DNA of 64,000 nt from Siphonodentalium dalli. Its lineage: Eukaryota > Mollusca > Scaphopoda > Gadilida > Siphonodentaliidae. The notes beneath the pieces were generated by a model. The model had not been told where the DNA came from and did no database searches. It was given only the letters and a program-made list of their open reading frames with translations. The number at the start of each line of letters is the position of its first letter. Positions within the stretch are counted from its first letter, which is position 1. Shown one piece after another: positions 33,601 through 47,100 of this stretch. The translations under genes and the position numbers were made by a program. The stretch is taken from assembly GCA_032622095.1 (NCBI GenBank), contig CP136061.1, forward strand, positions 43,285,797 to 43,349,796. The letters are read 5' to 3'.

Positions 33601-36600
33601 AAGTGTTGTGCATCGAAGATGGCTCTTGTCAAGATTTTTGCGAACAAGAGTGAATCTGGCTGGCTGAGAATCAATAAAAAATGGACAAACCAAGCAACCA
33701 TAACTCAGGTACAAAAACAAATTGCACAAATCTGGTTGTCGAACTCGATCGAGATATTTTTGTGAAAGATACATATAGCAACTGTGAATGAAATTGGGTT
33801 ATGTTTGTTCAAGTTATCGCGCTAGTGGACATAAATTTGATAGCTCCCATCTGGCGGTTATCCTAAACATGCCTGTAAATTTTCAAAAACATATCTCATG
33901 GTGTGGTGATAGATTTAAATGTGCAATTCGAAATGGCTGCTGGCAGCCATATTTTTCTTGGAAATATTTGATAGCCAACCCATGGCAATAATTCAAAGTT
34001 GAATTGAGATATCAACACACCTTTTTGCTCTCCTGTTTCTTTTTATCTTGATACAGAGGGACACGGTTGCCATAGCTACCAGGTTGCTGGTTTTCCCTGT
34101 AATTCTTTCTCCCACGCTCCACCGCCGAGGCCTCACGCGAACCTGGCATAGAGTTCTCAGCCTTAGCTGGGTCCAGAATTTCGGTTGTTCTTTCGAAAGG
34201 GTAAAAGTCTGATTTCCAATCATCACCGGTTAGAGGGTTTGAATCTCCATATTTGGTATTGCGACCAACATTAACATCCATTTTATGCCTCAAAGCAGGC
34301 ACTGCTGGAGATTTGCCATGATCAACAACTCTGTGTGTCAAAGCAGGTGACACCACTCGATCTACACTCCGATGAGAATGCTGCTTATGTTTCGAATCAG
34401 GCGACTTTGATCGAACTCGATTATGGTAATTATTAGAAGTGTGTCTCTCAGGACTCTTTGATTTCGAACGCTTGTCAGGAAATCGAGGTGAAATTTGCTC
34501 AATATACTCATCAATGCAGTGGGCATGGTCTGAAAGTCTTGATTGATTGGCACGCTCTGTAGGAATCCTATCCTTGTTGGCTTCAACCTGAGCCTTTAGT
34601 TTCTGTTCACGCTTATGACGTCTCTCATCACTATGTTGTCGATTTCTTTCATAGTAAGGATCCTTTTCAGAATTTTTGATTGGCCTCTTTTTAGATGGTT
34701 CGTTATACCTCCATCGAGGTTTTCCTTTTGAATCCAGGGGTGGTTTTTCTCTGATTCGAGACATTTTATCTTCCTTTGGTGCACTAACAACCCGCACCTT
34801 TTTCTCCATGTTTTGATTTGTCCTTGACCTTTTAGTTCCATTTTTGTACATAATGTCCACATCGCTCACTTCTTTGTGCTTCACAGCTTCCAGAATCCTC
34901 TCAAGATTCAAGTCTGAGAAACAAAACAGAATTATAAATAAATCTCTGGGACCAAAATAATTTGAGGCTTCACAAAATAATAACAGAAAAAGGGCCATCA
35001 TTGTTAGCATATCATGACTTGAATATATAAATTTTACAGATTTTATTGGATGTACAGTGTCTCAAAATAAACAAATTATGATATTAATACTTGTGCTTTG
35101 TTTGTCTGCCTAATTATGCTGGAGGAAGGCAAGGTTCAACACAACAATCATAAATATGTTGATCTACAGTAATGCTCTAATTAATCGACTCCTTACCCAC
35201 AGCAGAATTAAGGGTAACTTTTCAGGATTTAGTAGGAAATATGGCTTGTTGCCATTCATCGGAAAGCTCTCGCCGAGAGCTTTCCGATGAATGGCAACAA
35301 GCCATATTTCCGACTAAATCCTGAAAAGTTACCCATAATTCTGCTGTGGTTAAGGAGTTGATTACTTAGAGCATTACTGTAGCTGCACACGATTTCAAGG
35401 CTTGTAGCTAGGGCTAAAAAAATAGGAAAATATATTTGTGGAGAACATAACTGCCAATGTAGCCTGTGTTAAATAAGTCACTAAGTACTGGTTTAGCTGC
35501 AAAATTTCACAGAAAACTAAGATATTTGGATGTGTAATATAACATGCTTCATCAAATTCAGTGCCGCTCAATTCTGTGTTTACTTAAGGGAAAATAGTCA
35601 GATTTTTCTCCCCTGAATTTTGCATCTGCACTTGCTAAAAATTAATTTGGATATTCCTACATTAACGTTTTAAAATTTCAAATATTTGTCAGTTCTATCA
35701 AAACTCTTACAAGTATGTTTAGAAGACGCTTATTTATTGACAATCACTCATTCATAGTCATGTAGTAACAGTGGTCGAGTGCGGACGTGTTTACGTGTGC
35801 TCTGTAATATGTAATTGGATAACTCTCAAGTGGTGGCCACTGGATTAATGAATGGTTCTATTCTAATCGTTTTCGTCTAATAGGATTACTTAACGTTAAA
35901 ATGGATTCAAAAGAATGTTTGTATGAGGACATTAATGAAGAAGAAATGTGTACATCTACTGAGGACTTAACATTTGTAAAATCGAGAGAAACTACAGATA
36001 AAAATGATCAGGATAGTATCAACGCTCCAGTTAAACGATTGAACTATGAGCTTGATGTAGACAAAGCTAACGAACGAAAGCTACACTCTTTGAAAGAAGA
36101 CATAAGTGACTTTTCGCGAAAAGACAATGGAAAGGTGCTGGTAGTGTCTTTAGACACAACTAAATTCGAACGATATCGTAAAGGAATTACGGAGAGATAT
36201 TGGAACGTTGATTCAGACTGTGTGAGGTCGAATGCCAACTGGACTACACAAGTTGAGGAATCAGACAACAGTGTCGTTGATAAAATTACAATATTCAGGA
36301 CTAAAACTTCACTGGCAACTCTGCATGTGTATCGCACAAAGAACAAGTTGATGATCCAAGGGACAAAACGAAACGTACACTGGTGGGTGAAAGATGAGCT
36401 ACCCGAGATATATAAACTCAGTTTTAAGGATACCGATAGTAAAGATATGGATATCGAAGAAGTGCTAAATCTCATGTTCAGTGAGGACAACAGTAAGACA
36501 CCCAACAAAAAGACACGAGCGAAGCGATATATGAACACCCCCGCAAAACGAATGACATCCATATACGACCTCAAGACAGGTGCATCACACGTCAATGGCT

Positions 36601-38125
36601 TAACGGACATTCAGAGAGCCATACAGCACATCCAGGATTCCGTGGACGATATCAAAACGAAGGGTATAAGCAAAGAAGATGTTGCGTGTACTTCGACGCC
36701 AATAAGGACATCAACAAACGCCATTGAAAATGATAAGTTGAATTCACTGACAAATAGGATAGTGAAGTTAGAAAACGACTACAAGACAGTTGTAATGGAA
36801 AATAAACATTTGAAAAATGAAGTAAACACCATGAAGCCAAAAATTAAAGAGCTCAACAAAAAGGTGTCAGAACTCCAGGGAAAACTCTCAACACGGATTC
36901 AAACTCACAATGAAAGTGCTCCACAAATTGATGAAGCTATCGAAAACTCGACAGAACATAAACTAGGCGAATCGGAAGAAGAATGCTCATCTGAGGAGTC
37001 TTTCGAAACACAGGTACGGACAACGCCTAATCGTTTCTCGGTATTAGAAAATGAGGAATCAAATATTATTCGTAAACCAAATGTCGACTATGGTCAGATA
37101 ACAAAGACGGACACTCATCGAAAAAATCCACGATTCCCCCCTGCGTCTATACCTAATGGGACGACGCACCTGCTTGTAGGAGATTCGGTCATCGGAGGAA
37201 TAGACGCCAGAAAACTAGCGCGGGGCGGAGAGAGGACGTACAAAATCGTACAACCAGGCCAATCACCCTCTGGGCTAATCGACTGGTTAACGGAGCAGCC
37301 CTGCATAATGGGTATCAAGCAAGTGACGATTCATGTGGGGATAAACGGGTGTAAGAAACTATGGAGAATCACAGAAAAACAGGCAAGGAAACTGATTCAT
37401 TGCTTACACACCGCATTCCCGAATTCTAAGATAGTGATATCGTCAGTTCTGCCGAGTGCGGAGTCATCGGATGTGACTGAAGCAATAATCACATCAAACA
37501 AAAATCTACAGACAGCATGTCAAAAACTACATGCTAAGTTTGTAGATCACACCCAAGCATTCGTAGACAGTGAAGGTTTTGTGCTGTCAAATCTATATCG
37601 TGATTTCGAACATCTTAAACACCCTGGATTCGTGGTGTTAGCCAAGGGTTTGAAATACATGTATCCAGATGTGTACAGGAACGAAAACGAATTCATTGTT
37701 AATGATTCACATCAAGTTAACTCACACCAGACTAGGAACGGACCTCGCAAACACTCATTAAAGGACTCCTGGGGTGCACCGCCTTTCATCCCAGCATCAC
37801 AGCGGGCAACACAGGACTATAACCGATTCGGACAAGCTGGAGTGACGTTCGAAGTACCTTCCTTATCAAATTCATTGACACCGCCTCCGTGTTTAGACAC
37901 ACCCATAAACATGCCACAAGGCAACAATAATGCGTTTGATATTTCACAAATGAAAGCCAGCTTTGTCCACTGGATAGATCAATTCATAACTACAGGGTTA
38001 GGACAACGGTCTTAATTAAAGACGGACGATACCTGCTGTTATCGTGAACAGCTGTCCAGAAATGTGTACCTTTATATGTATTCCATTCACATATCTGAAT
38101 TAATACCGGTGGCCACCGGGTTCTC

Positions 38126-38170
<45 letters not shown>

Positions 38171-41100
38171 ATTATATCCATATTGCACCATATAATATGC
38201 AGGCAACTTTGAAATATACTGCCTGGAATATTCAAGGCCTCACATCTAAAGTGAATGACCCTGACTTTCAAAATCTCGTAGGTAACTATGATTTTATCAC
38301 AATAAGTGAATCATGGCATACATCTGCATCTGACATATCAATTCCGGGCTTCGATTATATCGATCTCACTCGTAGCAGTGACAGAAAGGGGGGTGGTGTT
38401 ATCCTATATTTTCGAGATACTTTCAAACAATATCTTCTTTCACACAAATCAATCAAGGACAGTATTCTGCTAGTAACTTTTGATGGAAAATGCCTTGATA
38501 TTTCTTCGCCTATAACAATTGGTTCAGTATATATTCCTCCTGCCAATTCATCCTTTACGCAAAAATCTCCCCACGATACATGCACATTTGGGGACCTTGA
38601 ATCAGAGCTACTTCGATTTTCAGAACATGATATTGTGATAATCGGAGGTGATTTTAATGCACGAACAGCATGTAAGGCTGATTACCTAACCAATGACAAT
38701 GGCAGCCATCTGCCATTGCCGATACAGTATGTAAAAGATAACGCTATAAAGAGATTTAGTTTGGATAAAGTAACAAATACGTATGGCCGCAAATTATTGC
38801 AAGTATGCAAAACAGCACAGATGCGTATACTCAATGGTAGGACTAGGGGCGATAGTTTGGGGTCATTCACTTGTTATAAATATAACGGAGCAAGTACTGT
38901 AGATTATGTACTGGTTCCCGAATATTGTATATCCAAAGTAGATTACTTCTGTATAAAAAATCCCAATGATCTCTCCGACCATTGCCAACTGAGTGCCCAT
39001 TTCATATTCAAAACAACTGGGATCAGCTGCCCCACGAAAGGTTCAAAATACAGTTACTTTAAACCAAAATTAAAGCTTGTGTGGAAGGCAGATAGTGAAT
39101 ACAAAGCTTTAGATATACTTAAAAAACAAACTATACAACAGAAACTCACAGCCTTCCGGGCATGTAAGTTTAAAACCGACGATAAAGGCACAGAAAAGGC
39201 CGTGGATAATATACATGACATTTTAAATGAAATTAATCGTGGTGCCGCAAAATATATATCACTACGCAATGGTAGTAAGCGCCGTAAACGCTTGTGGTAT
39301 GATCAAAATTGTAAAATTCTAAAAGAAGCAATGCAAGTTCGGGCACAAAAACTACGGAAATTTCCATTTGACAAAAACATTTTACATGACTTCTTTGTAG
39401 CGAAAAAGAAATATAAAAAAATTATCAATTATAAGCGCCGTATATACTATAGTGATCTAACTAACAAGCTACAAGAAATTAAATCCATTAACCCAAAAGA
39501 GTACTGGTCAACACTGAAATCGTTTAATTACAAACAAACGCACAACGAAAACAACACATTAGACCCTGATACTGCTGTGGATTTCTTTAATAACCTCTAT
39601 GGGGACAACATATCTACAGGTGAACAAATATCCCCTACCCGAAAAGTGAATCCCCAATTAAAAGTCAATCAACCTTTCAATAACGTTAGCATAACTGCAG
39701 AGGAGGTTCGTACTGCCTTACGCGTGCTGAAAAGAAATAAATCAGTCGGCGAAGACAACATATCGAACGAATTACTTAAATTAATAATTCCACATATGAT
39801 GGACGAAATCCTCAAACTGTTCAACCATATACTTAATTCGAAGGAATATCCAGTCAACTGGAGCAAATCCATATTAACGCTCATCCACAAGAAGGGAGAT
39901 CGCAGCGATCCCAACAATTATCGTGCGATAGCTGTCAGTAACAACATCGGAAAATTATTTAATAAAATAATAAATTCGCGCATTGACGAATACCTGGAAG
40001 CCAACAAACTTATAAGTGACCACCAATTCGGTTTCAGAAAAAACCATAGTACAATAGACTGCATTCACATACTACGGACTGTAATTGAAGACTTTAGGAA
40101 TAGAAACAAACCATTATACTTAGCCTTCGTGGATTTTAAAAAGGCATTCGACTCGGTCGACAGAGATAAGCTTTTCCAAAAAATACAAGAAAAGGGAATT
40201 AGCGGGAATCCGCTAAATTTGTTAAAATCGATGTATACACGTAGTGACTATCTTATAAAAACAAAAGAAGGCATTAGCCCACCTAAAACTTCAGTAACTG
40301 GGGTAAGGCAAGGGTGTGTAATATCGCCCACATTGTTCAAGATATTTATCGATGATATAGGCAGCTATTTCACACCAGAGTGTGACCCGGCTATCATTAA
40401 TAACACTGAAATAAATCATCTCTTATTCGCAGACGATCTAATGTTATGCTCCCGCTCACCTAAAGGTTTGCAGGCATGTCTCGATAAATTACATGTTTTT
40501 TCTTCGCGCAACAAATTGGCAGTAAATAAACAAAAAACAAAAATAATGATAATACGTAAACGCAAAGCACCAACCACCCCGCTTTTCCATATGGGGTCAG
40601 AACTTTTGAACATATGCGACGAATATTGCTACCTTGGCCTAACAATACACCGTAATGGTACTTGGCGTCTTGCACAGGAGGAACTAAAAAACAAAGCTCT
40701 CAAATCCCTCCATTATATTCGAGCACAAATACATACTAAACACCCGCTTCCGATAAATATATATCTGCATCTCTTCCATGCGATCATCAAACCCATACTC
40801 CTCTATGGGTGTGAGATATGGGCGCCTGACCTAAATATCACTGACACGACCCCATGTGAACAAGTTCATCTAAAATTCTGCAAAATGATATTATCTGTCG
40901 GAAAGAAAAGTTCAAATCATGCTGTTAGGGCTGAGTTGGGTGAATATCCCGCATATATTGAAGCATATACTCGTTGTCTCAAGTACCATTTACGACTCCA
41001 AGCCAAAGATATCAACCCACTATTGAAAGCAGCTTCAACATTCTCGCGGGACCATGGCTCAACGTTCAAGTCACCACACAGCCTAACTATAAAACTTGTT

Positions 41101-44100
41101 GGAAATATGGTTACACCAAATCAAAGTAGCGTGTCCGCCACCGAAAATACACTTAAGGCGTTACACAGAGACAAGTTTTTGCGTGATATATTTGATGACT
41201 CGACATCAACAAATGGCAACAAATTACGTACATATCGCACAGTGAAATCCTCGTTTATTCTAGAATCATATCTCACAGAAATTAGTCGACCCCAACAACG
41301 AGAAGTATTAACACGTCTAAGAATAAGTAACCATTCATTACAAATAGAAAAGGGCCGACATCAAAGGCCAATAGTTGCACTCGAAGACAGACGTTGTACA
41401 CAATGCAACTTAAACCAAATCGAAAGTGAATTTCATTTCCTCACTGAATGTCAACTTTACGCACTAGAAAGAACGCAATTATACAATAAAATAGCATGCA
41501 CTAATCACAATTTTATAGCAATGACTAATCAGGAAAAATTCTCACTCCTACTAAAAGCGGATAAATCCGATATCGCAAATATCTTAAGTAAGGCAATTTT
41601 ATCATTCTTTGAAATGAGGAGACTGGCACTCGTATAAAGGCTAGTATTATATATTTATGTAACAAAACAATATCACATGCCCATAACTAAACTACGATGT
41701 TATAGAACACTATTACTGACCCCTAATTATACAATTGTGATACTACAGTGTACATATATTGTTTTTTATGCCATAGTTACATATATATACGCCGAACTTT
41801 TGAATATTATTACTTGATACTGTTATTTCTGTTTCGCATACCACTATGTTCTTTGTGTTTGTGACATCTACCTATCACTATGGTGTTTTATGTCAATAAA
41901 TATATCTTATCTTAGTCCGCTTTGTAGTTGAAATGATCAATTTTTAATACTAGTAGTCAAAAACAGTTAAAATCAGGTGTTTTGTGCATCCAAACAAATG
42001 GACATAACTCAGTGTATAATGCCACAAACAAACCAAAGTACTGACATTTTGTGCCTGTCATTTGCAGTATGAGGTCCCCAGAGGGTAAATTTAGTGATGC
42101 TATCCCACATAGCAGGCTAGCATCACCCTGTGGACCTCATTCTGCTTAGGCCTCATCTGCTATGGGAGACATAGACTCAGATTGAAATTTCCAAATGGTG
42201 AATATTGTGATGTACATCCATCGGGAACCTTGACTATGCAAGGTGTCGTCTGCCAATTTGGGGATATAGAGAAACTAAACTAAAAAAGAAATAGAATCTA
42301 TGTGAAGAAGTTTCTATAGAAATTTGGTAATAAAGAAACTTCCCATATAAGATGAGGTCTAAGCAGAATGAGGTCCCCAGAGGGTGAATTTGGTGATGCT
42401 AGCCCACTATGTATGATAGCGTCACTAAATTCACCCTCTGGGGACCTCATTCTGCAAATGACAGACACACTAAGCTCAAGCTTGCTGATTTATATTAACC
42501 TAAATACAGAATAAATATGTTTTCTGAAAGACATTACCACTGGGATTTTATATTTTGCTTCAAATTTATTATAAATTGACCAATAGAAACTTTTTGGTCA
42601 GATTTAAAGACTTTTAGAAGAGAAAGTTATGATGTCTTAAAAGGGCACTCATAATTAATTCAACTAAATATTTATATACCTAAAATGGTCGGAAACAAGT
42701 CATTGAAAATTGAAATGCCAATTAACGGAATCTTGCTTCAGTGAGCACTTTTGAAGGAATGGGTCAAAATTTAAGTACTTTTGAAAGAATGGGTTGAAAT
42801 TTAAGCCCTTTTCATAACTGTACAAGCCCTGACCTGAGATATCTCATAAATCTACTGAGAAGCATACCAGTTTGAGTGGCGAATTCCCTGCCAGGTGAGC
42901 CCGGGTCATTATTTCTATTTCTGTACAGACTAGGAGTTAGCAGTCTATTCTCTGTATAAGGCTCCTTGATCACTGGCTTGATATTCATGGACATAGTTGA
43001 TTGAACAGGCGGAGCACTAGTTGTAGGTGGAGCTGGAACAGGCTGTCGAGAAGACACATTCAAACCAGAAACCTGTGTTGAATCACCTCCATAACTTGTA
43101 TTGAGTACACTTGAGCTCAACTTAGCTGAAAAATAGGAGAAATATAATTTATCAAGTTCTAGATGGCCATAATTAAAAGATTGTATGTTCCCCCTTACCC
43201 GATATATCCATGTTTTTGCTGCCATCTCAAAATGGTATATTCTTTTTTTTTCTTCAAAAATTTGTATTTATGGATGTATGGATGCACGTTGGACCAACAT
43301 TTGTGGAAAGCCGAACCGTAAAATGAGACACACAAGAAACAGGCCTATCATCAAAAAAGACACACTTGATTATGATAAACAATACATGAACAGGTATTTC
43401 AGTTTAGAGAAACATGTTAAGATCCTCCAGCCAATTTTACAGTAAGATATTCAAAATTTTATTTGCCCATTTTCTGCCAAGCAGACAAAAAGCTGATAAT
43501 TTCTTCCAATCAGGATCAATCATAGGGCAAATATTAGACAAAGTCTTCTCGGTCCACAACAGCTTGGGATATCGGTTGGGATTATGCTGTTTTGGACTGA
43601 GTCCCATCCCGTCTCTTCTATAATGGACTTTACGCCCAGAATCAAGGGCAGGAGTTATCTTGCTTGTACGTTTTCAGATTAGATCAAATGGAAGCTTTGT
43701 AAATATGAACATAGAGGACAGCCTGTCCCAAGCATGATGATATCATATCATATATCAAAGAACCGTTAAATGTCAAAGCCACAATATTTATAAAGCCTTG
43801 TTTTCCAGAGAATTTTGATTAGCTGCGGTATCATAAAATGCATATAAACAATACATTAAACAATCGTATCATCACTACACCATTTTGTATCACAGTAAAA
43901 GATATATCATTTTGAAGACAGATTAATCACATTCAGGGGTTTATGTGAATGCCCGGGCTCCACGTGCACATGCAGTACATATTTTGAATGAAAGACCATT
44001 ATAGAAGCACAACGGGGCAGGACTCGGTCAAAAACAGAATCAACGCAACCAATATCCAAAGCTGTTGTGGACCGAGAAGAATTGGACTTGGCAAATATGT

Positions 44101-47100
44101 GCTCAAAATCACACAAATCCTCCAAAATTGATACAAAACTAAAGTTAGCAGCGCGACCAATCAGAATATGTGTTTCAGCGACAAACATGAATTAAAATTA
44201 TCTATAAATCTTAACCTGAAATTGTTAAAATGGTTAACTCTTTCATGATGAGAGCTGCGCTGGTGAAGCATTAAAGATCCTGTGCCAGTGCATTTTCTTA
44301 CATATATATATATATAAGAGAATTCACTGGCTTACAAGGTCAAGGTAAATATTGTTAGGCCAATGTATTCTCCCTATGGGAGACTCGCATATAAAAGAGA
44401 ATGCATTGGCAAAGGGTTTTCGCAAAATTTCAGGAAGCTCCAGTCATGGAAGGGTTAATAGATGTTATCAGCATGAGTGAGAACAATTTGGTGAGAATCG
44501 ACTGTGCTAGCAAGATTGAACAGGTGCAACAAACAGTGCATAATTCAACAGTTGTTAGGTTTCTGTAGAAGAAGCAGACAATTTACCACTATGAGGACGA
44601 TGAAAGCCTAATTTAGAGATTCTAGCAGAAGCGAGAGCATCCATATCTAAAGCTGAAATATGATAGAACAGAGAGAATGTGAAAGAAATTAGGGCCGGGT
44701 GGTATTTCAATTTATTATATGACTACCACTAATCCCTTACAAATACCACTACCACTAAATTCCAAACAGTCGGAAAACGATTGTCTGGTCGTGAGCCGTA
44801 TCGGTATTCTATGAATTCCGTATCAGTATCCTTTGAATTCCGTATAAGTATCCCGTGAAATTAGGTCACCGGAAGTTAGGAACTATTTATCAGGTATGTT
44901 CGTTTGAAGCGTAAACGGATCTGTTCTATTGTCGCGAGACGGTGTAACAAAGTAGTTTTGCCCTTTGTGACATGGGATGAACCAAAAATGTGTCAATTAA
45001 TAAACGCTTTATCGGTACAGTGAAGTGATATGGCTGCAGTACCACGTCTCGTTGACGATGTCAGATCGCCGCATCAAACTCGCTGCCTGCGGTAGCTCGT
45101 TTGATACGGCGATCTGACATCGTCAACTCGGCGTGATACTGCAGCCCACATCACTTCACTGTACCGATAATGTGTATATATTGACTACTAGAAGGTGACC
45201 CGACTTCGTCCGGGCTATTCAAAAACCAAATTTCAAGTCGATAGCTCCACCCGTTTCCGGGATCTGGTTTGCGCATGCGCGAAGCTGGCGTCGCACGGGT
45301 TCGGCGACCCGATAAAATTTGTATCCGGGGCAAGATACATTCACATACCAAATTTTAAGTCGATAGCTCCACCCGTTTCCGAGATATATATATTGCCCAA
45401 TGTCATTTGCGGATACCTCGATGTTTTTCGATGACCGAAGCATGGTCCTGCGTTCTTCCCGATAATTAAGGTAGAAACTTTAAACGGACACAGGCGTGAT
45501 ACATCGTTGGAAAGAGGAAGCGCCACAGATTCTAACCGTGCACATTATATGACTGGCAATTTATTATTCGCGCTAAATCGAATCGATTTGTGAGCACTGA
45601 ACTTAAATATATTAGCGCAAAACGGCGTAAAAACAGATTTGACCTCGGCACGTGAAATTTGATGAGCTCATATTGACCGCCTGGTCAAACTACACACACA
45701 TACCAAGTTTCGTCCCGATCAGTCGAGAATCTTCCGAGATCTGGTCTGCGCATGCGCGAAGCTGGCGTCGCACGGGCTCGGCGACCCGATAAAATTCGTA
45801 TCCGGGGCAAGATACATTCACATACCAAATTTCAAGTCGATAGCTCCACCCGTTTCCGAGATCTTGTCTGCGCATGCGCGAAGCGGGTGCCGCACGGACA
45901 AATTAATATGCCCATGCCACCCCCCGGCCGAAAATACCCCCACATACCAAGTTTCATCGAAATCGGGTCGGCCGTTTTCGAGTTCATCGCGAATACACAC
46001 ACAGACAGACAGATCATCCAAAATATATAATAGATAGTCGGTTTGGAAATGAAAAACCATATTGAAACCGTTGCGTAAAAAAAAAATTCAAAATATCGCA
46101 ACCGCGATTTTATCATCTCATAAGACAGTTAAAGTCCAATAGTTGAATACTTCAGCAGACCGCTGTTTGAAAGCAGCCTTTCTCTGTAACTCCAATTTCT
46201 TCTCTTACCATTCTCTTACCTTATTGTTACCAATGACGACAGACACATCGACAGAGAGTTGCACTTTGGAGAAATAAACTCACGAACTCATACCTATATG
46301 CATTACGTAAATATTTATGCACAGCTAAGAAGACATTCCATTTGCAGAAGTAACACTATGTGTGATTGATGACTGCTCATGGTCAATATTGTTCAACGAT
46401 TAATTATGATTGTCTTGTTAGTGTGTTCAATAGTTCATTAAAAATGTTCCATAACTTTTTGTGTGTGATAAACCCCACACAAACAGAATCAACCATCTCA
46501 GCCCAATTCTACTAGGTCCTCTATTAACCCTTTACCCAACAGAAGGGCCCTGTGCCAATGCATTCTCTTATATATGCGAGTCGACCATAGGTCGCCTCGC
46601 ATATATAAGAGAATGCATTGGCTTAACACATTAAAAATTATAAAATTGTTAAAGAATGTAAGAAAAAATGGTAAAAAGTGTTTTTTTAGGCCAATGCATT
46701 CTCTTATATATGCGAGGCGACCTATGGTCGACTCGCATATATAAGAGAATGCATTGGCACAGGGCATAACTGTAACTATCACAATGTGGTCAAGGAGCCA
46801 GTTCCAATGATATCCATATTTGTATGGTTCTATTGAGACAGACCGAAGATATTTTAGGCTGTTGAAGCTTTATTTGGCCGGTTTTGGCCGGTTTGTTGGG
46901 TAAAGGGTTAATCTATAAGCATGTGCTTTGCTATGATGAAACAAGAATATTCAGCACATGCTGATGTCCACGTGCTGGGGTCTTCAGCCTGTAATTTGCT
47001 CAATGTTGTTGAGAACTTAGGAAGACAGAAACTTTATAGAATGGGCACATGCCAATCTAAGAACAGTTTACTCATTTATTGCCTGGTGATAAGAGGTTTA

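Larger units (their letters stand above)
35768..41914 (+). mobile_element. Full-length two-ORF LINE, antisense in intron
   Basis: Contains ORF1 (35901-38015), a 181-base gap with a TA microsatellite, and ORF2 (38197-41637). The 3' UTR ends in AATAAATATATCTTATCTTA, whose repeated TATCT suggests a short tandem tail like other L2/CR1-group LINEs. Both ORFs are uninterrupted, so the copy is young and may be competent. The 5' boundary (about 35768) is an estimate and I could not identify a target duplication with confidence. It occupies most of CCDC66 intron 11 (34914-42867) on the opposite strand. Confidence 0.85.

Noticed and set aside
33152-33774. Minus-strand frames as extra CCDC66 exons
   Set aside because: They lie in a degenerate repeat array; the real last exon with conserved sequence is at 30507-30656.
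36044-36610. 188-codon minus-strand frame inside LINE ORF1
   Set aside because: Shadow of the conserved plus-strand ORF1; no motif of its own.
35700-41930. Target-site duplication of the full-length LINE
   Set aside because: Only a 5-base TAGTC match could be found between candidate flanks, too short to claim.
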